DNA from: Labia minor
Lineage: Eukaryota > Arthropoda > Insecta > Dermaptera > Spongiphoridae
Reading direction: 5' to 3'
Length of the DNA stretch: 64,000 bases
Assembly: GCA_963082975.1 (NCBI GenBank)
Contig: OY720350.1
Coordinates: 47,136,734-47,200,733 of the forward strand
Below, in pieces: positions 45,292-56,165 of this stretch (position 1 is its first letter; each line of letters begins with the position of its first letter). Below the pieces are notes generated by a model that did not search any database, was not told where the DNA came from, and worked only from the letters and a program-made list of their open reading frames with translations. The translations under genes were made by a program, and so were the position numbers.

Positions 45292-45833
45292 GTTCTAATG
45301 ACAATTCAAATTTCGCGCTCTGTTATAAGAAATTTGAAAGCAGATGGTTTCATGGTGTTGGTCACGATCACGCGAGTTCTATACTTTTTCCCCATCCCGC
45401 AAAAGTGCTCAACGCCGCTAAAGAAGTTTTCACTTCAAAAATTATTTAATATTTGGAAATATATCTGACTTATAGAAAAAATGAATATTAATTAAAGAAA
45501 GAAATAGTTTTTAAAATATCCTGAATAATATGTAACAATTTTCAAGATAGAAATTTATTACAATATTACAATTATTAACTGTTGCATCATTGCATCAATC
45601 TGATTAAAATGAATGGAACTTCGGGTACTCAATAATAATAAATAAAATAATATTAATAAATATATTGAATAATATTTTATTGAAAAAATATTAAAACTTA
45701 TAAAACTATCTAAAACTTTATTAATAAAAGAACAATGAATAAATAAATATAGAATAGTAATTTATTAAAAAGTAAACAATAGATAAAAAGAAAAAAAAAT
45801 AACAAAATCATTATTTTCATTTTTAAATAACGA

Positions 45834-45905
45834 TTCACCCGGCGAGTTTCGAACCGACGAAATCCACTCGTTAAAACATCAGTCCAACCGCTGGACTATA
45901 TGTAT
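45834..45905 (-). other. tRNA-like sequence with A and B boxes (tRNA relic or SINE head)
   Basis: On the minus strand an A box TAGTCCAGCGG (45898-45888) and a B box GGTTCGAAACT (45855-45845) are 32 bases apart, as in tRNA genes. A D-stem GTCC/GGAC pairs perfectly. The anticodon and T stems do not pair well, so I do not call a functional tRNA. Confidence 0.4.
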
Positions 45906-45966
45906 TTAGATAAAAAATTGTCATTTTTTTACTGTCTTAGCAGGCAGTATTAAAAATTTTGACGTT

Positions 45967-46161
45967 TTCCATATATAATTTTCAATTAAGAAATTAATAA
46001 TGAAGCTGTATGTTTCAAGAGATATCATCAATAAAACTTAATTTTTCTTTATAAATACTATATCTAGTGTGAATTTGAAAAAAATCGTTAGAGCGGTTTT
46101 TGAGAACCAATATATATAGATAAATACATATATACAATTTTAGCTAGCATAATAAGATAAG

Positions 46162-46170
<9 letters not shown>
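45967..46170 (+). repeat. 200-bp direct repeat, copy 2
   Basis: Copy of 43797-44000, again ending in GCATAATAAGATAAGATATA and a TA microsatellite (to about 46188). Confidence 0.85.
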
Positions 46171-46188
<18 letters not shown>

Positions 46189-46192
<4 letters not shown>

Positions 46193-47000
46193 GTTTATTT
46201 TGAATATACAAAATATTTAATTGAGAAATACTTATTAACGTGACTGTAGAACAAACGTTAAATAATTAATAATAATAAATTAAATTTTGGTTTATACTTG
46301 AATTGATTTCACACTTGTGAGTGAATAACTGGCCCTAGTTATTCCTATGAAAATGTGATTGAAATGTTCTTAAAAATTAGATATAATTATAATATTATAG
46401 TATTATAAATAATATTATAATATTATATTATAATTTTTCAAATCAATAAAATAATTTATAGATATGATCAACCATTTTAATTATTCTCATTTATTTTAGA
46501 AAATTAATTATATCAAATTTATTTAAATATTTCAAATTTAGGTATTTTTATAAAATTTCCTATGTGAAAATGTAATGGATTAGTTCATAACATTTTTTAG
46601 AATTTATACATTGAAGTATATATATATATGTATATATATATGTTGGTTTAGGTTTCCGTGAATGTTATATTGTTATTATTATTATCAGATTTATCAGGGA
46701 TATAATCAGGTATTTTTGTGAGATTGTCTTATCGACGTTTCGGCACCCATTTTGGCGCCATTTTCAAGAGATTATTTAGGTGGGAGTATTTTTGGGATTC
46801 TGGGTCTTATAGTCTGTGTGACCAAGGGTTAATATCGGGATTTTGGGTTGAAATTACATCACAATTCTTATATACCTTTATAGTATCTTAGGCTATAAGA
46901 TAGTCTAGGTGTGAAGAACACCGAAGGCGTTCTGAGCAGCTAGTATTTTTTAAAAATTAAATATTTTAATAAAATGAAGAATAAAAATTCTTACATAATG
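46189..47000. other. AT-rich spacer with a GC-richer repeat-like patch
   Basis: AT-rich except for 46650-46930, which contains CGACGTTTCGGCACCCATTT and TGGCGCCATTTTCAAGAG. Motifs of the type CGAAACGTCG next to GATGGCGCC are known to me from the ends of Penelope-like retroelements in animals. No reverse transcriptase is visible here, so this is only a suggestion. Confidence 0.35.
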
Positions 47001-47004
47001 TCTT

Positions 47005-47510
47005 TAAAAAAAATATTCAAGAGTTGATTAAAACTCAATACCATATTCATTTTGCTTTTAAATTTATTAAATTGTATTTATGAAGTAGGAAGATATTGAT
47101 TTATAAACTCTTTATTCAATGAAAAACGATTGCATATATATATAATGAATTTCGACTATATTCGTAAATCGAATTGCAAAAGATTTCTTGAACAATTCGC
47201 ACACGTAGCAAAAAAAAAGAATATTTAAATTAAATAACAATTCGACTTATAAAAAAAAAATTATTATTTTTGTTTATCAAAATAGGTATGTCCCTCAAAA
47301 CAGATATTTAAAAAAATTGATTCAAAATTTGTTTTGCTTAAAATAAAAGTTTTTACTAATTTATAGTAAACAAATCAATTAAAAAAAAATTATACTCATC
47401 ATCAATATAGAATCTTCCTATACTTCATAAATACCATTTAATAAATTTATAAGCAAAATGAATATGATATTGAATTTTAATCAACTCTTAAATATTTTTT
47501 AAAGGGTTTT
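47005..47510. repeat. 500-bp foldback element with about 110-bp arms
   Basis: About 47005-47120 and 47400-47510 are inverted copies: AAGAGTTGATTAAAACTCAA pairs with the TTTAATCAACTCTT side, and ATTCATTTTGCTT is shared. The interior is AT-rich and non-coding. This has MITE-like architecture; the class is unknown. Confidence 0.75.
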
Positions 47511-49301
47511 TCGTTTCTATTATATTACATTTGTTGTTTATTTTATATGATTAGTAGGATTTAATTAAGGATATATGGAGTGAAAGGTTTGAAAATTATG
47601 TAATCCAGTTGGAATTGAGATTTTAACGGAAAGAGACATTTATGAAAAAAGGCTCATAACGATTTTGAATAAATTTTTTAGCAAAATTTCTTTTTTGATT
47701 CAACATTACTTTATCTTTATATTCAAATTCTAAGAGACCAATATTAGCGATTAGGCCTCTGTCCAATCCGGAAGTTTATTTCTATCATTGAAAAAAATAA
47801 AACCTTGGCAATATTTATTTTTCCTCTTCATTTTTTCGAGGGTCATGTGAAGGAGCGAGAATCTTTTCAGAATAATATTCCATATTAATTTAAAATTTGA
47901 AAACTACTTAAGTATATTTAAGTAAAATGATTAATTTTAATAAAAATAAAAGAATTATATAATTTTAAAGTGAATAGTCAAAAAACATTTTGAATAAAAT
48001 TATAATATGATAATATTAACTAATGTTATAATTATTATTATTTTTTTTATTTTTTTTTCAATTCATATCTTCATTGAGTGCTACTCTTAATATATATTTT
48101 TTATTTTTTAATATTAATTTATATTAATCTTTATAAATTTACTTCTAGTATTATTTTCTAAGGTAATAAATAAATAAATGCTGGGAATTAAGAAATTGGC
48201 CTATTGATATTTTTTCAGCTCTCTCTTTGTCTATCCACACATCAAAAGCACATGGTTTACTATAGTTATTAGTTAACTTTATTGCATTGACCAAGGTCAA
48301 TCAGGTTGGAAGGATTGAACAATGAAAAGAAGGAAACGTGCTTATACGAATATAAGTATTAATAAACGTCTAATAAGGCAAAAGTAAATATCAATTAATA
48401 TTTTCCGTATAAACAAATAATATATTATATATATATTTATTCTTCGAATTCGATTAAATAAATTAATTATTTTATATTTATTTATCATCTTTAAAAATTT
48501 AGAATAATATCAACTATATTTATTATATATATATATTTTTTTCAATAATTATATATATAAAAGCCATAATCACTCATACACTGTGACCGTAATCCGTTTT
48601 GCTCGACGAACCATCGAAGGACATTGTCTACAACATGTGTTGTTAACTTCAAAACACCGATTTCAATTCCAAATTTTCATATTTACTGAAAATTAAAAAA
48701 GATGCATACTACTCCACACTTGCCCCAAATGTATAAATGCCCAGTTAAAATTTATTATGTTATGTGTTAAGAGCGGAATAATTTGGAAAGTCAACTATAT
48801 AATGCTTTTTATGGGATTAAAATATTTACGTTAATTTGTTCCAAAGTTACATACTATTAAAGTTATAGAAGAAATGGAGCTTTTGTTATTGGCGATTATA
48901 CTCTGTGGTTATTTATAAATAAACTATTTCTCTCTGTGAAATAAAAAAAAAACAACTTCATTTAGGAACTTCATTTAACTGGAGAGTATAGATCGAAGAT
49001 TGTACTAAAGTAACTAACTAACTCGAATACTTCCTTACTATACTACTATAACCCAAACATTTCCATAGTCATGAGTTCAAAAACAAGACTTTCCATATTT
49101 GTCTTGAAAGAGCAGAGTTCCGGCCACAGTTCTGCTACGTTTCTGATTTTGAACCATATCTTTGCTTAAAATGGTTTATTATTATGTTTAGCGAAATTTT
49201 GAAGAAAATGCTTCCTTTGTAAGCAACTAAGTCTATATTTTTTTGGGATAGTAGCTCTGATTACTTTTCTTGTTAACTCTAATAAAAATAAAATTAAAAA
49301 A
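47511..49301. other. Gene-poor AT-rich region
   Basis: No exon-like open frame, RNA gene or clear repeat end found in about 1.8 kb. A slightly GC-richer patch is at 48570-48720. Confidence 0.5.
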
Positions 49302-49918
49302 GTTGACCTGTGGCCAGGTCCGAACCGACCGACGGTTTGAAAAATTAATTTCCAGCTACAGAAACAATTTCAAATAATTTTAATATATCTATTAATGTAA
49401 TAAAAAACAGATATGAATATAACATAAATATTTTTAATTTTATTTTATTTATAATATATATGCAAGACCAGGCTGTGACGTCATGAATGGCTGGATGACG
49501 TCATATAATTTTAAATTAAGAAAAAACTAATAAATATGATTTTTCTCGAGGATAAAACCAATACAAAGTGCATGATTCGTGGTGATATATAAAAAAATCT
49601 CCTCATGTGAAATTTGATGTGAAAATAACCCTTCCCTTCCTATCGTCGATCGCTAATACTACCACTTCCGGTTTCCGGAATTGCACCAAAAGTTGATCAA
49701 TTCATCCCACTGATGCATTAAGTAAATATACCAAATTTCATCAAAATCGGTTGAGCCGTTCAGGCTGTACACATCTATACGAACGGACAGACGGACAGAT
49801 ATCATGCTAAAAATACTTTTTTCTGTTAAGAAAATGCATGATTCGTGGAGATATGTAAAAATCTCCACATGTGAAATTTGGTGTGAAAAAATACCTCCCT
49901 TACTATCGTCGGTCGGTA
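49302..49918 (-). repeat. Repeat family A, intact copy
   Basis: Runs from GTTGACCTGTGGCCAGGTCC to CTATCGTCGGTCGGTAA. It contains paired CGTGACGTCATG / GATGACGTCAT sites and two diverged internal sub-repeats, each reading GCATGATTCGTGG ... TGTGAAATTTG ... TATCGTCG. About 617 bases. The 69-codon minus-strand open frame inside is repeat sequence also present at 7.5 kb. Confidence 0.85.
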
Positions 49919-50131
49919 AAAAAAGTATATAGTAAAAGTCAGAACTAATAGAAATAATAAAAGATTAATAATAATAAATAAAAAAATATTAGAAATTATT
50001 CACTACTTCGCTTTTACTACATATGATATTCTGCAATAACACCAGCCACACACCCCTGCAAAGTAGCGTTTTTTTTCAAAAAATTTCAATGATACAATAA
50101 CATTTATCTTATTAACATAATTATTGATTTA

Positions 50132-50633
50132 CAAGTGCAGGTAAATAAGTCCTTGACTTTTTGAATTTTCCGTCTCTTAAATGAAATGGTAACACTACTC
50201 TTGTGAGCAAGCAACTATCATCTGACAGCTGACGAAATTAGAACCAGCTTAGTTTTTTAGTTTTTGTTTGACATTCATTAATAGCAGACTAACTACTTCG
50301 TGATTTGAGATGAAATGCAAAAAAGTGAATTTCCATAAAAATCCATGAATTGGCATACAAATTGCTTCCCCATTCTCCGGATTTAGCCCCGAGTGATTAT
50401 TTCCTGTTTCCAAACCTTAAGAAATAGCTCAGTGGAAAGAGATTTGACTCCAACAATGAAATCATCTCACAAAAAAATCTATTTTGATGTCCTCGACAAA
50501 TCTTATTTTTTGGAAGTAATACAAAAACGAAGTGTATAGAGCTCATAGGAGACTACGTTGAAAAATAAAATATTTTTTTATCAAAAAACCTGGGTTTCAT
50601 TCGAAAAGTCACGGACTTATTGACCTACCCTCG
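50132..50633 (+). mobile_element. Decayed mariner element
   Basis: The ends at 50132 (AGGTAAATAAGTCCTTGACT) and 50633 (inverted AGGTCAATAAGTCCGTGACT) are imperfect inverted repeats flanked by TA. The 502-bp interior keeps broken mariner transposase C-terminal sequence: a PHSPDLAPSDY-like block near 50370, and further on KCIEL.GDYVE just before the stop. Deletions and frameshifts show it is inactive. Confidence 0.8.
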
Positions 50634-52735
50634 TATGTTTTTCACACTCAAAATAAATAAATAAATAAATAATCACAAAGAACAGTAAATATCGATAAAA
50701 ACTACGACACTTTGGTGATACTGAACTTGGCCTATTCTTTCACACGAAGTGTAAATTTTGATAAAGTAAATATGAATGCCCCTCCAGTTTGATCAAAAAT
50801 ATAGATTCTAGCAATTCACTATTTATATTAGAATAAATAGCAGCTGTGTATGTTAATAGCACTCTATATGTTAATAGATATTGTATATTATATCAGATTA
50901 ATAGTGAGGAAAACTTCTGCAGGAAAGATTAAAATAGTTTATTATATTTAAAATATAATAATAGCAGTTTAATAAATTAAGAAACTAAAAAAAATATTAT
51001 ATATCAAATATTATAAATATGTATCTAATACTCGCGTAGTTATATTTTTAAAATATATATATATATATATATATTATTATATATGTTATTTAAAATATAG
51101 ATTAATCGTAACTGTAGTAGACTAGTGAGCCGGAAGTAGATCTTTTAAAATATTTTTTATGAAAATAAATAGAATTTTTTTTTCCTCTGGAAATTTCGAT
51201 AAATAACTAGAAGCATATCTTCTGGATGACTTCACAACAAATCAATACTCTAATTCCAATCTTATTGTTTTGTTCAACATCAAAGATACAAGGCGCGTTA
51301 CTTTTATATTTCAAGTTAAATATTAGATGTATAAAATAATATTAAATTGATTAAATAATTATTATTATTTTTTGTTTATAATAAAAATACACACTTAATA
51401 GTTAATTATACATTTATTTCCTATATTTTATTATTTAATTAATTGGTAAAATAAAAAAATAATTAATAAAAAGTTATTATCTTATCTAATCATTAAATTT
51501 GTACACATACTAATAAGTTTTTAGATTAAAATTTTGATTTGCTGATGAAAATTCTATAATTCTATAAATTCTATAAACAGATTAGGGTTAGATTTAATTT
51601 ATTAGAGATTTAGAATAGTGCTTGTGAGCAAAATTAAAATTTTTCAATTTTTAGGCATAGATTCGATATTTGGGCAGTCCTGCAACAATGATGAATTTAC
51701 AAAGTACTATACTATCGTTATATAAAATAAGAAGTAATCTACAAACAATACTTCTTTGTATGTCTATTTAAAACACTATAAATAAGAATAATATAATATC
51801 TACTTTTAAGAAATTAATAAACAATTCTATTATTCTATAAAAAAGACATTAGAGATAATTTTCAATTAGTATAAAAATATATAATTTTTATAAATTACTT
51901 TTTATATAATAATATATCAAAGAGAAACCTTGGACTAGACATTTGTCACCTGGTACACAAAAGATATTTAATAAATTAATTTTGAAGTATTAAAAGAAAT
52001 TATTTTCAATTACGAATAAACATCTTTATTCAAGATAAACAAATAGTTTTCATGAAGTTTATGAATATTCAAATTTTCTAAAGTAACGTTATGTTTTAAA
52101 TAACTATAAATAAAACATAACTATTAATTGAGAATTATATTTATAGTTTAGGTACTATTTTTAAAAAGGAATTATAAATTTTTATTATTTTTTTAGTTAA
52201 TGAAATTGAAAGCAGGATATTTTTTTACAATATATCAAATGAAAATTTTAAATAAACATTTTTAATTTTATAAGTTATTTAGTTGATGAGAAAATTTAAG
52301 AATATTTCACATTTGATTAATTTTCTCCCCTCCCTTGTTCATAATTTTAAATCAATTTTTGAGCACCTTTTTATTTAAAAGTCATAAGCATCATAAACAT
52401 TTTAAATACAATATAAAAATAGCAAAATATATAGAATAAAATTTAAACCGATGTTTAAATTGTTTATAAATTTGTGTGTAAATATGTATATTAAATTATA
52501 ATTAAATACCCATATCAATGAAAAGAAAACTAGATTGAATTTGTTTTTGGTTTAAAGTAAAGTGAATAAAAATATTTGTATTAATATAGAATTAGCTAGA
52601 ATTTTGAAATAATGATAATAATAATCAAAATAAGAAAAATATAATATTAATTTAATAATTCGAGGAGTAATATTATAAATGAACATTAATTAATTGTGTT
52701 TGTAAGGGCTTGAAAATAGAATTGTTTTTAGGAAA
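50634..52735. other. Gene-poor AT-rich region
   Basis: About 2.1 kb of AT-rich DNA with TA runs (51054-51073). No gene, RNA or repeat boundary recognised. Confidence 0.5.
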
Positions 52736-53110
52736 TGATCAGAAATTTCTCACCGAGTTGGCATGGTAGTCAGTCAGCTTCTACATCTCGATTGTGTGTA
52801 TATAATCCATGGATGGCCCCCCTCATGCGAGGTGGGTTGGTGACAGTGACACTGACAATGACAGACTGACTGATAGTGAATGTGGCCGAGGCTTCTCCTC
52901 TTGGCAAGTGAACTGCTCTGCACTGGGTACTGGACTTCGGCAAAAAGGAGGAGGAGAACCCGCTAGCCGAGTCACCGAGAAACAACATTCAGCCAACCAA
53001 CCAACAAACAAACGAATTAAGTGGATTGCCATCATCGCAGCCGACGAGTGCACTGCAATTATTATTGTCCAAAAAGTACTACCTCGTTCCCAAGAACAGT
53101 AAAACAGATT
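52736..53110. other. GC-rich island, candidate promoter or non-coding exon
   Basis: A sharp rise in GC content in AT-rich DNA, with TATATAATCCATGG near 52798 and CAGTGACACTGACAATGACA-type short tandem motifs. Open frames exist on both strands (52809-53102 plus; 53125-52823 minus), but neither shows a known domain. It most resembles a promoter and 5' exon of a gene lying partly outside the window. Strand and gene are unknown. Confidence 0.3.
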
Positions 53111-53463
53111 GGAATCAACCGTCATTAACTATCATGTTAGATGTTTATTTCACATATCAAAGACATCTGTTATGGCGAGTAAAATGTGACAAAGCGATCT
53201 TTTCAATTGATCTCAATAATATTTATTTCCGTCTGGCACAAGATATTCTTAGATAAATAGCAAATGAGTTGTCCTAATATTTATTATTTATTTATTCTAA
53301 AATTAAATTAAGCCAATTCTCAAAAATAATTAAACCTGTAAATTTAGTAATAAAAATAGTATATGTAATATTAAATAAATATTTATTTATTTAATTCTTT
53401 GATTCTTATATTAATTTATTTATATATTTCATATAGATATTTTGATATTTAATATATGTATAT

Positions 53464-54069
53464 TTACCGACCGACGATAGTAAGGGAGGTATTGTTTTCA
53501 CACCAAATTTCACATGTGGAGATTTTTACATATCTCCACGAATCATGCATTTTCTAAACAGAAAAAAGTATTTTTAGCATGATGTCTGTCCGTCTGTCCG
53601 TCCGTATAGATGTGTACAGCCTGAACGGCTCAACCGATTTTGATGAAATTTGGTATATTTACTTAATGCATCACTGGGATGAATTGATCAACTTTTAGTG
53701 CAAATCCGGAAACCGGAAGTGGTAGTATTAGCGATCGACGATAGGAAGGGAAGGGTTATTTTCACACCAAATTTCACATGAGGAGATTTTTTTATATATC
53801 ACCACGAATCATACACTTTGTATTGGTTTTATCCTCGGGAAAATCATATTTATTAGTTTTTTATTGATTTAAAATTATATGACGTCATCCAGCCATTCAT
53901 GACGTCACAGTCTGGTCTTACATATATATTATAAATAAAATAAAATTAAAAATATTTATGTTATATGCCTATTTGTTTTTTATTACATTAATAGATATAT
54001 TAAAATTATTTGAAATTGTTTCTGTAGCTGGAAATTAATTTACTTCAAACCGTCGGCCACAGGTCAACT
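53464..54069 (+). repeat. Repeat family A, intact copy
   Basis: Begins TTACCGACCGACGATAGTAA and ends GGCCACAGGTCAAC, the opposite orientation to 49302-49918. It contains the same CGGACG-rich tract and paired GACGTCA sites. A short deletion near the end removes part of the GGTCGGTTCGGACC stretch. Confidence 0.85.
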
Positions 54070-55370
54070 TATTTTTAATTGGATCTAGTGATTTAAATTC
54101 ATATTAGCCAATTTAAACATTTAGTTATTTGATTCCATCACATTCATTATTATATTTTTAAATTTTTGAGAACTTAGTGAGAGTTTGTACATTCATTCTC
54201 ATATTCCATAGTTCAGCATTTTATCATCTTGATTCTTACATTGATTTAATATCTAAAAGAATTATGAGTTATTAATACAATCTAAAGATTTGATATTAGT
54301 ATTTGATTCCTTTTTTTTTAATTTTTAATCGAATATTAATTAAAACGCTTTGATTAAGATAATGAGATTATTTGGATAAGTTTTTATTAATTTTTATTTC
54401 AAATATTTTTTTTTCCAACATGTATATTTTAAATCTTAAAAAATTAAGATACAATATATTAATTATACGAATGAAAATATTGATATTTCAATTTAAAATA
54501 ATCTCTTTGAGGTTATGAAATAATAAATATGTTCAATTTATAACAAAATATATTCGGTATTTTAGTTTGAAACGCGTTAAAGGATTAAAGAAATTTCAGT
54601 CGCCCGATGTAAAGAATATTTTTTTAATTTTCATGCTAATAAACATAATGATATTTATAATTTGAAAAAATTATTTTTTATTCTAATTGAAATAAAAAAA
54701 AAACAATAGACAAAGATAAGATTTTTTTAAATTAAAAGTGCTTAAAATTCTTTTATTATTCTTTTTATTATTGTGATGTGCGAATCTAAGTTCCCTTTAA
54801 AAATTATAAATTTTAATTTAATATTTTGTAGTAAAACAATTTTCTATTGTTTTTTTAAAATAATAACGATAAACTTTTCTATAAATTGAAATATTTTTAA
54901 TCCAAATAATATAAGTTGATTTTTATTGATAAAATTAAGGGTAAGAGCAAGTTTAAATACTTTTGGGAAATATGCATTGTTTTATAAAATAATTTACGTT
55001 AGTTTTGTTGTATAATCAATAGGCATTTAATTAACTATTAATTCATTAATTTCAGGATTAATTTAAATTTAAGGGAGTTTTTAATTCAAAGAAAAATTAT
55101 AAAAACTCATTTCACAATTTAAATTGTCAATATAGCAAGGTCATTAGCTATAATTTATTTTATGGTGAGAAAATTTTTTTTCCTAGTTTTTTTCTTTTTT
55201 AAATAAATCTCTTCATACTTAAAATTATCTTTTAATGTGAAGTTTGATTTTAAAGCAATTATATGTAAATATATGATTTATTTTAACTTAAAAATAATAA
55301 AATTACATCTTTATTAATTGTTTTTATTTTTATTTATTTTTTTTTTTACTTTGACAACAACATCTCATCA
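54070..55370. other. Gene-poor AT-rich region
   Basis: AT-rich, with no recognisable gene or repeat end. Confidence 0.5.
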
Positions 55371-55540
55371 TAGTAAAAGGAGCCAGATGGTTTTCGGATG
55401 AACGCCGATAGAGAGGGTCACTGAACCTCGTTTAACGGTTTGACGACTACGCAAACCTGTCGCCGTAGTCATTCTTCAGAGATCAAATCTTCATCATCAT
55501 TGCCATAATCATCACACCAAGCACTCATTAAAAGTGCATT
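55371..55540 (-). other. GC-rich patch with a 34-codon open frame
   Basis: A GC-richer block in AT-rich DNA. On the minus strand it has an ATG-started frame of 34 codons (MTTATGLRSRQTVKRG...) ending at TGA. No domain is recognised. It may be a non-coding or 5' exon, or a conserved element. Confidence 0.2.
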
Positions 55541-56157
55541 TTAACTTAAACAATATATAAAACGAACTTCCGGAATTATATCTTAAGTGGATATATAAAA
55601 ATTGTCATTTTCATTAATTAAATTATTATTATTATTATTTATATAAAACCAGTGTTTTATAAGAAAGAGAAATTAAAAGAAAAAATGATCGTATCTAGTT
55701 GTGCATAATGTTACAAATAAACTGATAAGAATACTGCATATAATTTCCCAAAATAAAATTTCAATTTTCATAATAATCATTTCTAAAATCGAGTCAAACA
55801 CATAACATAAGACTGATAGGCATAACAAATATTACATTATTCATATATCCGTTTTTGAAATTGAAGGAATTTAATCTCTCTTAAACATCGTAAAAATGAT
55901 AAAACTCTTAATTTCTACAATTTATTTCTAAGAAATACTAAATTATTGTAGTTAATTTTTTATTTTGTTCAAATAAGATAAATAATTTATAATCCTGGTC
56001 TGCCGAACTTGAGTTCGAGGGATCAAATCTCGCCAAATTCATTTAAATTATAGTATAAATAAAATGAATTCATAATAATTCTGAGAAAGCCGGCTAAAAT
56101 GGAGATAGATTTATTCCAGGGCCACTAATTATAAAAAAAAAGATGAATAATTTATTA
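55541..56157. other. AT-rich spacer, no gene seen
   Basis: Mostly AT-rich. Around 56000-56030 GAGTTCGAGGGATCAAATCT weakly resembles a pol III B box, but no A box is found upstream at tRNA spacing. Confidence 0.45.
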
Positions 56158-56165
56158 AAGTAGAG

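Larger units (their letters stand above)
42117..45441. repeat. 3.3-kb composite with inverted GAAGTGAAACTTC ends
   Basis: TTTTTGAAGTGAAACTTCTT followed by TAGCGGCGT at 42120 is matched, inverted, at 45410-45440. GAAGT-(3 or 4 bases)-ACTTC hairpins also occur at 44778-44790 and 44954-44971. Enclosed are a perfect palindrome TTCGTAACGCGTTACGAA (42193-42210), a 47-bp minisatellite, a perfect 16-base palindrome (42421-42436), a foldback arm, a 175-bp satellite and a decayed endonuclease domain. It could be one large non-autonomous element or a cluster of nested ones. I cannot define a target duplication. Confidence 0.5.

Noticed and set aside
52809-53125. Coding gene in the GC-rich island
   Set aside because: Open frames of similar length exist on both strands over the same bases, neither has a domain, and the Ser/Leu/Val repeats on the minus strand follow GACA-type DNA repeats.
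55985-56045. Possible tRNA or SINE B box (GAGGGATCAAATCT)
   Set aside because: No A box at the right distance and no clover-leaf stems.
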